Source: Bacteroidota bacterium (lineage in GTDB: Bacteria > Bacteroidota > Bacteroidia > Chitinophagales > Chitinophagaceae). From it: a DNA stretch of 64,000 nucleotides. This document shows, in pieces, positions 26,947 through 35,692 of the stretch; the first letter of the stretch is position 1, and each line of letters begins with the position of its first letter. The stretch spans positions 62,001 through 126,000 of the forward strand of contig JAFDXX010000012.1 of NCBI GenBank assembly GCA_018267705.1. The letters run 5' to 3'. A program made the translations under genes and the position numbers. The notes under the pieces were generated by a model. The model did not search any database and was not told the origin of the DNA. It worked only from the letters and a program-made list of their open reading frames with translations.

Positions 26947-28851
26947 ATGAAAAAAATAGTTTTCATTATCCTGTTACTGATTGTAAAAAACAACTACGCA
27001 CAAATATATAATCCAAATAATATTAATGAAAAAACAGTTAAATTATACGAAACTGCATTAGTAAAATTAGCCGATGGAGATATAAAGAATGCAATTGCTA
27101 TTTTAAAAGAATGTATTGAAGCAAATGAAAATTATATAGATGCATATCTATCCTTAGCAGGTGCTTATGGAGAATTAAAAAATTATAGTACTGCAGTAAG
27201 CACGTATGAAATTGCAAGAAATAAAGATACAACTTACTTTCAACCTTACTTATTGCCTTACTCTATAAACCTTGCAGGACTTGGAAAATTTGAAGAAGCA
27301 CTAAATGCAGTTAATCAATTTTTATCTATTCAAGGATTAAATGACAGAAGTTTAAAAGCAGCAGCATATAGAAAACGTTGTTACCAATTTGCAATTCAAT
27401 ACAAACAAAATCATTCAAACAATAATTATCAATTCAACCCAATAAATTTAGGTGATAGCGTTAATACCCAATATTTAGAATATAGTCCCACCGTAAGTAT
27501 TGATGATTCATTATTGGTTTTTACAAGACGCATTAATGGAAGAGAAGATTTTTATCAAAGCATTATTCATGCAAAAAAAATATCGCAAGCAAAAAAAATT
27601 GAAGGCGATATAAATAACGAACCTTATAAAGGTGCATTAACCATTTCATCAGACGGAGAGTTTTTAATTTTTGCAGGAAACTTTCGCAATGGTATGGGTA
27701 ATTATGATTTGTATATTTCATATTGGACGCCACAAGGTTGGAGTGAACCTGAAAATCTTGGACCGAATGTAAATACAGAATATTGGGAAAGTACACCATC
27801 TTTAAGTCCCGATAACAGAGTATTATATTTCAGCAGTGATAGACCCGGAGGAATTGGCGGAAAAGATTTATATATAAGTTTTAAACAATCTAACGGAAGG
27901 TTTGGTCCTGCAAAAAATATGGGGCCCTTAATTAATTCTGTGGGAGATGAAATCGCTCCATATATTCATTCAGACAATCAAACATTATACTTTTCATCAA
28001 ACGGATTACCGGGCTATGGCAATGAAGACTTATTTATTTGCAGAAAAGATAGTTTAGGTTTATGGAGCAAACCCGAAAACTTAGGTTACCCTATTAATAC
28101 CATAGATAATGAAGGAAGTATTGCCGTATCATCTGATGGCTCAACTGCATATTATGCTAGTGACAGAAGCGATACAAGAGGTGGATTAGATTTATATATG
28201 TTTAATTTAAGAAGTGATATTCGCCCACATAAAACATTATATGTAAAAGGAAGAGTGTATGATGCCAAAACACAAAAAGGCATTCCTTCATCGGTTGAAC
28301 TGATTGACAACAGCAACAATAACACTTTAATAAAAATTCAAACAGATGAATTAGGAAAATATTTTGTACCACTACCTTTTGGTGCAGATTATACATTTAT
28401 TGTAAACAGAAAAGGATATTTATTTTATACCGAGTTGTATCAGCTCAGCAAAAAACAAGCAGATAGTACTTACAAAAAAGATATTCCATTAGAACCAATT
28501 GAATTAAACTCAAAATTAGTTTTTAAAAATATTCAATTTGAAAGCAATTCATCTGAACTAAAATCAATTAGTTTAATTGAATTAGATAAGCTTTTATTAT
28601 TAATGCAAGAAAACCCCACTCTTACCATTCAAATAAACGGACATACCGATAATACAGGCAATGAAGCCAACAATCAAACACTATCCTCTGCACGTGCAAA
28701 AGCAGTGGCCAATTATTTATTTATAAAAGGTATTGCATCAAATCGTTTAAAATATAAAGGTTATGGAGCAACACAACCTATTGCAGATAACAATACCGAA
28801 GAAGGTAAAGCAAAGAACAGAAGAACGGAAATGATAGTTACATCACTATAA
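26947..28851 (+). CDS. PorE-like periplasmic/outer-membrane protein: TPR, beta-propeller, regulatory domain, OmpA
   Basis: A 634-residue exported protein. After a signal peptide (MKKIVFIILLLIVKNNYAQ) come TPR-like repeats at about 30-130 and a PD40-type propeller at about 155-420, with repeated patterns such as YWESTPSLSPDNRVLYFSSD. A carboxypeptidase-regulatory-like domain follows at about 430-505 and an OmpA peptidoglycan-binding domain at 529-634 (NGHTDNTGN). This is the same domain order as PorE (PG1058) of the T9SS of Porphyromonas. Unlike PorE, no lipobox cysteine is seen, so it would be periplasmic and bound to peptidoglycan rather than lipid-anchored. Many Bacteroidota have several such paralogues, so T9SS function is possible but not shown. 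Confidence 0.75.
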   Translation: MKKIVFIILLLIVKNNYAQIYNPNNINEKTVKLYETALVKLADGDIKNAIAILKECIEANENYIDAYLSLAGAYGELKNYSTAVSTYEIARNKDTTYFQPYLLPYSINLAGLGKFEEALNAVNQFLSIQGLNDRSLKAAAYRKRCYQFAIQYKQNHSNNNYQFNPINLGDSVNTQYLEYSPTVSIDDSLLVFTRRINGREDFYQSIIHAKKISQAKKIEGDINNEPYKGALTISSDGEFLIFAGNFRNGMGNYDLYISYWTPQGWSEPENLGPNVNTEYWESTPSLSPDNRVLYFSSDRPGGIGGKDLYISFKQSNGRFGPAKNMGPLINSVGDEIAPYIHSDNQTLYFSSNGLPGYGNEDLFICRKDSLGLWSKPENLGYPINTIDNEGSIAVSSDGSTAYYASDRSDTRGGLDLYMFNLRSDIRPHKTLYVKGRVYDAKTQKGIPSSVELIDNSNNNTLIKIQTDELGKYFVPLPFGADYTFIVNRKGYLFYTELYQLSKKQADSTYKKDIPLEPIELNSKLVFKNIQFESNSSELKSISLIELDKLLLLMQENPTLTIQINGHTDNTGNEANNQTLSSARAKAVANYLFIKGIASNRLKYKGYGATQPIADNNTEEGKAKNRRTEMIVTSL

Positions 28852-28883
28852 TTATTATTTTTATTGCATGAGAAATATTTATC

Positions 28884-29987
28884 ATGCAACAATCTGAAAC
28901 ATACTATCAAATTGCATTAACGCAAATAAGTGGTATTGGCTCTATTCAAGCTAAATTATTATTAGAGCATTTTTCTACCGCAGAAAATATTTTTAAAGCC
29001 AAGAAAAAAGATTTATCAAATGTTGAAGGTATTGGAGAAATAAAAGCAAAAGCCATTAAAGATTTCAATGCTTTTAGTTTAATAGAAGAAGAAATAAAAT
29101 TTTGCGAGAAACATCACATACATATACTTTCTTTCAACAATCAAAACTACCCACAACGTTTAAAACACTGTTACGATGCTCCAACCGTTTTATATTACAG
29201 AGGCAATGCTAACTTAAATAACAAAAAAATAATATCTGTTATTGGTACCAGAACCAATAGCGATTATGGCAAACAAATAACAGAAAATTTAATTGAAAAT
29301 TTACAACAGCATAACGTTACAATTATTAGTGGTCTTGCTTTTGGTATAGATGCTATTGCACATAAAACTGCCATAAAAAATAATTTGCAAACGGTAGGTG
29401 TATTAGCTCATGGTTTGCAAACTATTTATCCAACGCAACATAAAAATTTAGCAAAAGAAATTTTAATGAATGGCGGATTATTAACCGAGTTTAATAAAAA
29501 TACAAAAGCCGATAAACATAATTTTCCTAAAAGAAACAGAATTGTTGCCGGCATTAGTGATGCAACTATTGTAATTGAAACCGCTATTAAAGGTGGCAGT
29601 ATGATTACGGCAGAATTGGCCTACAATTATAATAGAGATGTATTTGCAGTACCCGCAAAAATAACAGATACAAAAAGTGCAGGTTGTTTAAAATTAATTC
29701 AACAAAATAAAGCCATCATTTATACCTCACCCGAGGCATTAGTAACTGAATTAGGTTGGCAAGAAAGCAATGTATTAAAGAAAAAAAATCAAAAAGAACT
29801 ATTTATTGATTTAAGCGAAGATGAAAAAACTATCTTCCAAATAATAAAAGAAAAAGAACAAATACATATTGATGAAATTTATTTAAAAAGCAATATTAGC
29901 AGCAGTTCTGTAGCAGCAGCCATTTTAAATTTAGAAATGAATAATATCATTGCAAGCCTGCCAGGAAAAATTTATAAATTAATTTAA
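28884..29987 (+). CDS. dprA: DNA processing protein A (DNA uptake / RecA loader)
   Basis: A 367-residue cytoplasmic protein. An HhH region (residues 5-60, IGSIQAKLLLEHF and VEGIGEIKAKAI) is followed by the Rossmann-like DNA-binding core with SVIGTRTNSDYGKQ, IISGLAFGIDAIAH and GGSMITAELA. The C-terminal winged-helix domain spans roughly 310-367. It protects incoming single-stranded DNA and loads RecA. A ComEA-like protein elsewhere in the window (44635-45531) fits a DNA uptake capacity, although no other competence genes are here. Confidence 0.95.
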   Translation: MQQSETYYQIALTQISGIGSIQAKLLLEHFSTAENIFKAKKKDLSNVEGIGEIKAKAIKDFNAFSLIEEEIKFCEKHHIHILSFNNQNYPQRLKHCYDAPTVLYYRGNANLNNKKIISVIGTRTNSDYGKQITENLIENLQQHNVTIISGLAFGIDAIAHKTAIKNNLQTVGVLAHGLQTIYPTQHKNLAKEILMNGGLLTEFNKNTKADKHNFPKRNRIVAGISDATIVIETAIKGGSMITAELAYNYNRDVFAVPAKITDTKSAGCLKLIQQNKAIIYTSPEALVTELGWQESNVLKKKNQKELFIDLSEDEKTIFQIIKEKEQIHIDEIYLKSNISSSSVAAAILNLEMNNIIASLPGKIYKLI

Positions 29988-30054
29988 AACAACACATCTA
30001 TATAAAACTTAAAAAGTAGCTAATAGGTTTTTAAAACTTTCCAACTTATTCTTT

Positions 30055-30062
30055 TACTTTTG
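30055..30062 (+). promoter_or_regulatory. Candidate -7 box for guaB
   Basis: TACTTTTG ends three bases before the guaB ATG at 30066. As with folD, this predicts a leaderless mRNA. No TTG at the -33 distance was found. Confidence 0.4.
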
Positions 30063-30065
30063 CAC

Positions 30066-31562
30066 ATGGCAACAATAAAATCTTCCGCAAAAAAATCAGT
30101 TTCAAGAAACTTTATTGATGGTTTAACGTTTGATGATGTATTGTTAATCCCTGCTTTTAGTGAAATACTTCCTAAAGAAGTTGATATCCGTTCTAACCTC
30201 ACAAAAAATATTGTATTAAACATTCCAATGCTTTCTGCCGCAATGGATACCGTTACCGAAGCAAGCCTTGCTATTGCCTTAGCCCGCGAAGGTGGTTTGG
30301 GTATTCTTCACAAAAACATGAGCATCGAACAACAAGCAGAGCAAGTGCGTAAAGTAAAAAGAAGTGAAAGCGGTTTAATTATAGATCCTATCACATTATT
30401 TCCTCATTCTACTATAGGAGATGCATTACGTTTAATGCGTGAAAATAAAATTGGCGGTATTCCTATTGTTGATGCAAACAATACATTAGTTGGTATTTTA
30501 ACTAATAGAGATTTACGCTTTGAAACAGATAATGTTAAAAAGAAGGTAAGCGAAGTAATGACGAAAGACAAACTCATTACCGCACCAGAAGGAACAGATT
30601 TAAAAAAAGCAGAAAAAATTTTACAACAATATAAAATTGAAAAATTACCTGTTATAAATAAACAAGGAAAATTAATAGGCTTAATTACTTACAGAGATAC
30701 ACTTCAACTTAAAAATTACCCCAATGCAGTAAAAGATAATCTTGGAAGATTATTGGTGGGTGCAGCTTTAGGTATTACCAAAGATTTAATGGATAGAGCA
30801 TTTGCCCTTCAACAAGTAGGTGTTGATATAGTTACATTAGACAGTGCTCATGGCCACAGTAAAGGAGTTATCCAAGCATTACAATCTCTCAAAAAAAATT
30901 TTAAACAACTACAAATTATTGCAGGCAATGTTGGTACTGCCACAGGTGCAAAAGCTTTGGCAGATGCAGGTGCAGATTGTGTTAAAGTAGGTATTGGCCC
31001 CGGAAGTATTTGTACCACACGTATTGTAGCAGGTGCAGGTGTTCCGCAATTAACTGCTGTTATGGAGGCTGCCAATGCATTAAAAAATAAAAATATACCA
31101 ATTATTGCAGATGGAGGAATTCGCTATACCGGAGATATGGTTAAAGCATTAGCTGCCGGTGCAAATGTGGTAATGATGGGAAGTGTTTTTGCCGGAACAG
31201 AAGAAAGCCCCGGAGAAACTATTATTTATGAAGGAAGAAAATTTAAAACCTATCGTGGCATGGGTAGTATGGGTGCTATGAGCCAAGGAAGTGGAGATAG
31301 ATATTTTCAGGATGTAGAAGATGGTATTAAAAAATTTGTTCCTGAAGGTATTGAAGGAAGAGTAGCATATAAAGGAAACTTAAGTGAAATTGTTTATCAA
31401 TATGTTGGTGGTTTACGAAGCGGAATGGGCTATTGTGGTGCAAAAAATATTAAAGCATTACAGCAAAGTAGTTTTGTAAAAATTACCAATGCAGGTATGA
31501 AAGAAAGCCATGCACATGATATTGATATTACCAAAGAAGCTCCAAATTACAGCAGGAAATAA
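30066..31562 (+). CDS. guaB: Inosine-5'-monophosphate dehydrogenase
   Basis: The start is placed at the ATG at 30066 ([14 protein letters not shown]); the upstream TTG at 30060 would overlap the promoter box. The 498-residue enzyme oxidises IMP to XMP with NAD in guanine nucleotide synthesis. It has [15 protein letters not shown] near the N terminus and two CBS domains at about 105-220 that bind purine nucleotides. The catalytic loop GPGSICTTR carries Cys316, and the flap contains [18 protein letters not shown]. All motifs are intact. The gene faces the converging NMO-like gene. Confidence 0.97.
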   Translation: MATIKSSAKKSVSRNFIDGLTFDDVLLIPAFSEILPKEVDIRSNLTKNIVLNIPMLSAAMDTVTEASLAIALAREGGLGILHKNMSIEQQAEQVRKVKRSESGLIIDPITLFPHSTIGDALRLMRENKIGGIPIVDANNTLVGILTNRDLRFETDNVKKKVSEVMTKDKLITAPEGTDLKKAEKILQQYKIEKLPVINKQGKLIGLITYRDTLQLKNYPNAVKDNLGRLLVGAALGITKDLMDRAFALQQVGVDIVTLDSAHGHSKGVIQALQSLKKNFKQLQIIAGNVGTATGAKALADAGADCVKVGIGPGSICTTRIVAGAGVPQLTAVMEAANALKNKNIPIIADGGIRYTGDMVKALAAGANVVMMGSVFAGTEESPGETIIYEGRKFKTYRGMGSMGAMSQGSGDRYFQDVEDGIKKFVPEGIEGRVAYKGNLSEIVYQYVGGLRSGMGYCGAKNIKALQQSSFVKITNAGMKESHAHDIDITKEAPNYSRK

Positions 31563-31638
31563 TTATAAATATTTTCAAAAGGTAATAATTAATAAGCTAA
31601 TCAACTTTTAAATTTTTATAAGATTGTTTTAAAGAATT

Positions 31639-31668
31639 CCAATTAAAATATATTTATGTTTTAATTGG
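31639..31668. repeat. Perfect 10-bp inverted repeat between convergent guaB and the NMO-like gene
   Basis: CCAATTAAAA (31639-31648) and TTTTAATTGG (31659-31668) pair around a 10-base loop. The right arm includes the last codons and stop of the NMO-like gene. It could act as a weak terminator for either convergent gene, but it is AT-rich and has no clean T tract. Confidence 0.45.
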
Positions 31669-32604
31669 ATTTGCAATCAAATTCTTTATTTCACAATATT
31701 CTGCCCATATTTCTTTTACAATTTCGGCAGCAGGTTTTATTTCATTTATTAAGCTACTTACTTGCCCAATTTCTAATTCACCTTCTGCTAAATTCCCATC
31801 AAACATTCCTTTTTTGGCTCTGCCTTTTCCTAATAAATTATTTAATGTTTCAGCAGTAGCACCTTCAGCTTCGGCAGCAGCAATACTTTCATAAAACTTA
31901 TTTTTTAATAATCTTACCGGTACTGTTTTTTTCATCATCAACATAGTATCTCCTTCTTTTGCATTAATAATAGCTTCTTTAAAAGAAAGATGTGATGATG
32001 CTTCGGGGGTGCAAACAAACCTGCTACCAATTTGTACTGCATCTGCACCCAATACCATTGCTGCCAGCATTTGTTTTCCCGTTGCAATACCTCCTGCTGC
32101 AATAACAGGAATAGTAACTGCATTACACACCGCCGGAATTAAAACCATTGTAGTTGTTTCTTCTCTTCCGTTATGGCCGCCTGCTTCAAAACCTTCGGCT
32201 ACAATTGCATCACATCCTGCATTTTGAGCCTTTACGGCAAATGCACTACTACTAACTACATGCACAACTTTTATTCCTTTTTCTTTAAGAATAGAGGTCC
32301 ATGTTTTAGGATTGCCTGCACTTGTAAAAACAATAGGCACTTTTTCATTAATAATAATTTGAATATGTTTTTCTATATCTGGATATAACAAAGGAAGATT
32401 AACGGCAAAAGGTTTATGAGTAGCTTTTTTACATTGTTGAATATGTTCTTCTAAAATATGCGGATACATACTGCCAGCACCAATAATTCCTAATCCGCCT
32501 GCATTGCTTACAGCACTTGCTAATCTCCAACCACTTGCCCAAACCATTCCTGCTTGAATAATGGGAAATTGAATAGTAAAGAGTTGCGTAATGCGATTAT
32601 TCAT
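31654..32604 (-). CDS. Nitronate monooxygenase / FabK-like FMN enzyme
   Basis: The preferred start is the ATG at 32604 (MNNRITQLFTIQFPIIQAGM), giving 316 residues; the frame is open to 32631. It is a TIM-barrel FMN protein with PIIQAGMVWASGWRLA, AEGFEAGGHNGRE, AAGGIATGKQ and ADAVQIGSRFVCTPE, the shared signature of nitronate monooxygenases and FabK enoyl-ACP reductases. Because fabI is also present (48768-49589), a second enoyl reductase is not needed, and the nitronate-type or another flavin role is equally likely. The gene stands alone. Confidence 0.85.
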   Translation of the reverse strand: MNNRITQLFTIQFPIIQAGMVWASGWRLASAVSNAGGLGIIGAGSMYPHILEEHIQQCKKATHKPFAVNLPLLYPDIEKHIQIIINEKVPIVFTSAGNPKTWTSILKEKGIKVVHVVSSSAFAVKAQNAGCDAIVAEGFEAGGHNGREETTTMVLIPAVCNAVTIPVIAAGGIATGKQMLAAMVLGADAVQIGSRFVCTPEASSHLSFKEAIINAKEGDTMLMMKKTVPVRLLKNKFYESIAAAEAEGATAETLNNLLGKGRAKKGMFDGNLAEGELEIGQVSSLINEIKPAAEIVKEIWAEYCEIKNLIANPIKT

Positions 32605-32706
32605 AATGTGCAAATTAATGAATGTGCCCATTAGCTGAAGAAGAAATAAAATTATTTAATACATATATACTCAATGCACATGCATACAGTGCATATTTGC
32701 ATAATT

Positions 32707-33699
32707 TTATCCAAAATCTATTTCGGTATTATCGCCAATATTTAAACTACGGCCAAGCCCTTTAACGCTGGCATCGCTTCCTATTAAAGAATTGTTTAAT
32801 ACAACTTCATATAAATTAGTATAAGAACCAATAATACTATCTTTTACAGTAGAATATTGTATGGTTGTATTGGCACCAATTGAAACATGCGGACCAATAA
32901 TTGCATTCTTTAAAACACAGCCGGGCCCAATACTTACAGGAGGTATAAAAATTGAATTTTCAGATTGAATATTTTCGCTTACATGCCCTCCAAATTTTTT
33001 CATTAAAGTAGCATTACTTTCTAATAACGTTTCTTTCTTACCACAATCAAACCAATTTTTTACTCTAAACGATTGAAATTTTGCACCGCGTTGTATCATG
33101 CAATCTAAAGCATCGGTTAAATTGTATTGCCCTTCTGTTTTTATGTTTTGTGTAAATAAATGATGCAAACATTCAAACAAAAAATGTGTTTCTTTTATTT
33201 TATACAAACCTACCAATGCCATATTGCTTTTAGGTATTGTAGGTTTTTCAACTACTTGTTCAATAAATCCGTCTTCATCAATAGTTGCTACCCCAAAATT
33301 TCTGGGATCATCTACTTTTTTTATACCCAACATGCTGTATGGGCTTTGCAATACTTCATTAACATCAAACTCACAAATTGTATCTCCCAATGCAACAAAA
33401 ACTTCATCGGAGCCTACAATATTTCGGGTTAATTCTATCGCATGGCCAGTTCCGTGTCTTTCATTCTGATAAACAAAATGAGTAGCTAAATGCGGATAAG
33501 TTTGATTCACATACTCCTGAATTTTTTCCCCTAAATAACCAACAATAAAAATAAATTCGGTAATACCTGCTTCATGCAATTGATCTACAATAAAACTTAA
33601 AATTGTTTTTCCGGCAATAGGTATTAATGCCTTGGGTTGGGTATATGTATGGGGGCGTAGCTTAGTTCCTGCTCCGGCTACGGGTATAATAGCTTTCAT
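32707..33699 (-). CDS. Sugar-phosphate nucleotidyltransferase with left-handed beta-helix tail
   Basis: A 330-residue enzyme. The N-terminal domain has the nucleotide-binding signature VAGAGTKLRPHTYTQPKALIP, LGDTICEF with the metal Asp, and WFDCGKKETLLE. The C-terminal 80 residues form hexapeptide-like repeats (VSIGPGCVLKNAIIGPHVSI) of the left-handed helix. This layout is shared by glucose-1-phosphate thymidylyl- and uridylyl-transferases and mannose-1-phosphate guanylyltransferases, so it makes an NDP-sugar for surface polymers. The nucleotide cannot be decided. It stands alone, with glyA divergent about 180 bases away. Confidence 0.87.
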   Translation of the reverse strand: MKAIIPVAGAGTKLRPHTYTQPKALIPIAGKTILSFIVDQLHEAGITEFIFIVGYLGEKIQEYVNQTYPHLATHFVYQNERHGTGHAIELTRNIVGSDEVFVALGDTICEFDVNEVLQSPYSMLGIKKVDDPRNFGVATIDEDGFIEQVVEKPTIPKSNMALVGLYKIKETHFLFECLHHLFTQNIKTEGQYNLTDALDCMIQRGAKFQSFRVKNWFDCGKKETLLESNATLMKKFGGHVSENIQSENSIFIPPVSIGPGCVLKNAIIGPHVSIGANTTIQYSTVKDSIIGSYTNLYEVVLNNSLIGSDASVKGLGRSLNIGDNTEIDFG

Positions 33700-33847
33700 C
33701 AGCGGTTTGTTTTAATGAAATAAATTTCATTAGCTTTTCTAAGAATAGGTTGAATTTTTGAGGGCGTGAAATTAGTAAAAAGTCCGACAAATGCAAATCT
33801 TCCTTAAAATAGTACATACTATTACATGTTTGCTTTGATTGAAGTTT

Positions 33848-33855
33848 TACTTTTG
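33848..33855 (+). promoter_or_regulatory. Candidate -7 box for glyA
   Basis: TACTTTTG matches TAnnTTTG, 26 bases before the glyA ATG. TTTG at 33829-33832 is 15 bases upstream, slightly short of the usual spacing. Confidence 0.45.
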
Positions 33856-33881
33856 TTTACATAAACTTAAAAAATAAACTA

Positions 33882-35162
33882 ATGCAAAGAGATAATTTGG
33901 TTTTTGATTTAATTAAACAAGAATTAGAAAGGCAAAGACGCGGTATTGAATTAATTGCAAGCGAAAATTTTACCAGTTTACAAGTAATGCAGGCAATGGG
34001 TAATGTAATGACAAACAAATATGCCGAAGGTTACCCCGGAAGAAGATATTACGGTGGTTGCGAAGTAGTTGACCAAACCGAACAATTAGCAATAGATAGA
34101 TTAAAACAAATTTTCAATGTTGAATATGCTAATGTACAACCACATAGTGGAGCACAAGCCAATGCAGCTTTAATGTTAGCCATTTTACAACCCGGTGATG
34201 CTATTTTAGGATTAGATTTAAGCATGGGTGGGCATTTAACACATGGCAGTAGTGTAAACTTTAGTGGTAAACTTTATAAACCACATTTTTACGGCGTAAA
34301 AAAAGAAACAGGTTTAATAGATTATGAAATGCTAGAAGCAAAAGCAAGAGAAGTAAAACCTAAATTAATTATTTGCGGTGCCAGTGCTTATAGCCGTGAT
34401 ATAGATTATGCAAGAATAAGAGCCGCTGCCAATGAAGTTGGTGCATTTGTAATGGCAGATATTGCACATCCTGCAGGATTAATTGCAAAAGGTTTATTAT
34501 CCTCTCCATTTAACCATTGTCATTTTGTTACAAGTACTACACATAAAACTTTACGTGGGCCACGTGGCGGTATTATAATGATGGCGAAAGATTTTGAAAA
34601 TCCATTCGGTTTAAAAGATGTGAAAGGCAACATAAGAATGATGAGCCATTTGATTGATATGGCTGTTTTTCCCGGTACACAAGGTGGACCATTAGAACAT
34701 GTTATTGCTGCCAAAGCTATTTCGTTTGGAGAAATTTTAACTGATGAGTTTACAGTTTATGCAAAGCAAGTACAAAGCAATGCACAAGCTATGGCAAAAG
34801 CTTTTGTAAATAAAGGATATAATATTATTAGCAACGGAACAGACAATCATTTAATGCTAATTGATTTAAGAAATAAAAATATTAGTGGTAAAAAGGCTGA
34901 GAATGTTTTAGGAAAAGCAGATATTACTGCTAATAAAAATATGGTTCCGTACGATGATAAGAGTGCATTTGTAACAAGTGGTATTCGCTTTGGTGTGGCT
35001 GCTGTTACCACACGTGGTATGAAAGAAAATGACATGCAATTTATTGTTGAAGCTATTGATACCGTTTTAATGAATGCAGATGATGAAACTAAATTAAATA
35101 GCGTAAAAGCAGAAGTAAACACATTTATGAAACAATTTATTTTATATCCTGAAATGGGATAA
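33882..35162 (+). CDS. glyA: Serine hydroxymethyltransferase
   Basis: A 426-residue PLP enzyme that converts serine and tetrahydrofolate to glycine and 5,10-methylene-THF, feeding Fol[34 protein letters not shown] and the PLP lysine Lys222 in [13 protein letters not shown] are all present. [10 protein letters not shown] holds the PLP-ring Asp193. Full length. A TACTTTTG box lies upstream. Confidence 0.97.
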   Translation: MQRDNLVFDLIKQELERQRRGIELIASENFTSLQVMQAMGNVMTNKYAEGYPGRRYYGGCEVVDQTEQLAIDRLKQIFNVEYANVQPHSGAQANAALMLAILQPGDAILGLDLSMGGHLTHGSSVNFSGKLYKPHFYGVKKETGLIDYEMLEAKAREVKPKLIICGASAYSRDIDYARIRAAANEVGAFVMADIAHPAGLIAKGLLSSPFNHCHFVTSTTHKTLRGPRGGIIMMAKDFENPFGLKDVKGNIRMMSHLIDMAVFPGTQGGPLEHVIAAKAISFGEILTDEFTVYAKQVQSNAQAMAKAFVNKGYNIISNGTDNHLMLIDLRNKNISGKKAENVLGKADITANKNMVPYDDKSAFVTSGIRFGVAAVTTRGMKENDMQFIVEAIDTVLMNADDETKLNSVKAEVNTFMKQFILYPEMG

Positions 35163-35234
35163 AAGAGATAAAGATTAAATTACAACTAAGATTATTCAAT
35201 ACTTGAATTTTTAATTTTAAAATCTTAATTCATT

Positions 35235-35633
35235 ATGATACAACGCATACAAACTATTTGGTTATTGTTAGCAGCCGTTGCGGCGTTTGCAACTTTTTAT
35301 GTAGATTTTTATATAGGTACTAATCCTCCATTAAAATTTAATGCTAAAGAAAGCATTTTTGTTTTAGTGTTGAATGTTTCTGTGGCCGTTTTATCTCTTG
35401 TAAATATTTTTCTTTTCGGTAACAGAAAATTACAATTAAGGTTTGCTGTTGTTGCATTAATACTTAGCGTGCTGAGTATTGCGTTGTGCTTTTTATCAAT
35501 AAAATCAAGTATTGCAGGAGGACTGGCATTAACCGCAGTAGCTTATTTTGCTATACCTGTTTGTTTATTTTTTGCTGTAAGGGGAATTTGGAAAGATGAA
35601 AAATTAGTAAAGAGTACAGAAAGATTGAGATAA
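35235..35633 (+). CDS. DUF4293 family membrane protein
   Basis: A 132-residue protein that starts MIQRIQTIWLLLAAVAAFAT, the family signature, and has four predicted membrane helices (about 8-24, 42-62, 70-90, 95-115). The C terminus is charged and short. DUF4293 proteins are limited to Bacteroidota and have no known function. It lies 72 bp downstream of glyA and could share its transcript, ending at the terminator at 35645-35682. Confidence 0.85.
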   Translation: MIQRIQTIWLLLAAVAAFATFYVDFYIGTNPPLKFNAKESIFVLVLNVSVAVLSLVNIFLFGNRKLQLRFAVVALILSVLSIALCFLSIKSSIAGGLALTAVAYFAIPVCLFFAVRGIWKDEKLVKSTERLR

Positions 35634-35644
35634 TATTTCTGCAT

Positions 35645-35682
35645 AAAAAAAACCCTCACATAATATGTGAGGATTTTTTATT
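35645..35682. terminator. Bidirectional intrinsic terminator between DUF4293 and the TonB receptor genes
   Basis: CCTCACAT (35654-35661) pairs with ATGTGAGG (35665-35672) around a three-base loop. The stem is flanked by a run of eight A on one side and TTTTTTATTTT on the other, so it serves both convergent genes. Confidence 0.85.
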
Positions 35683-35692
35683 TTATATTGTA

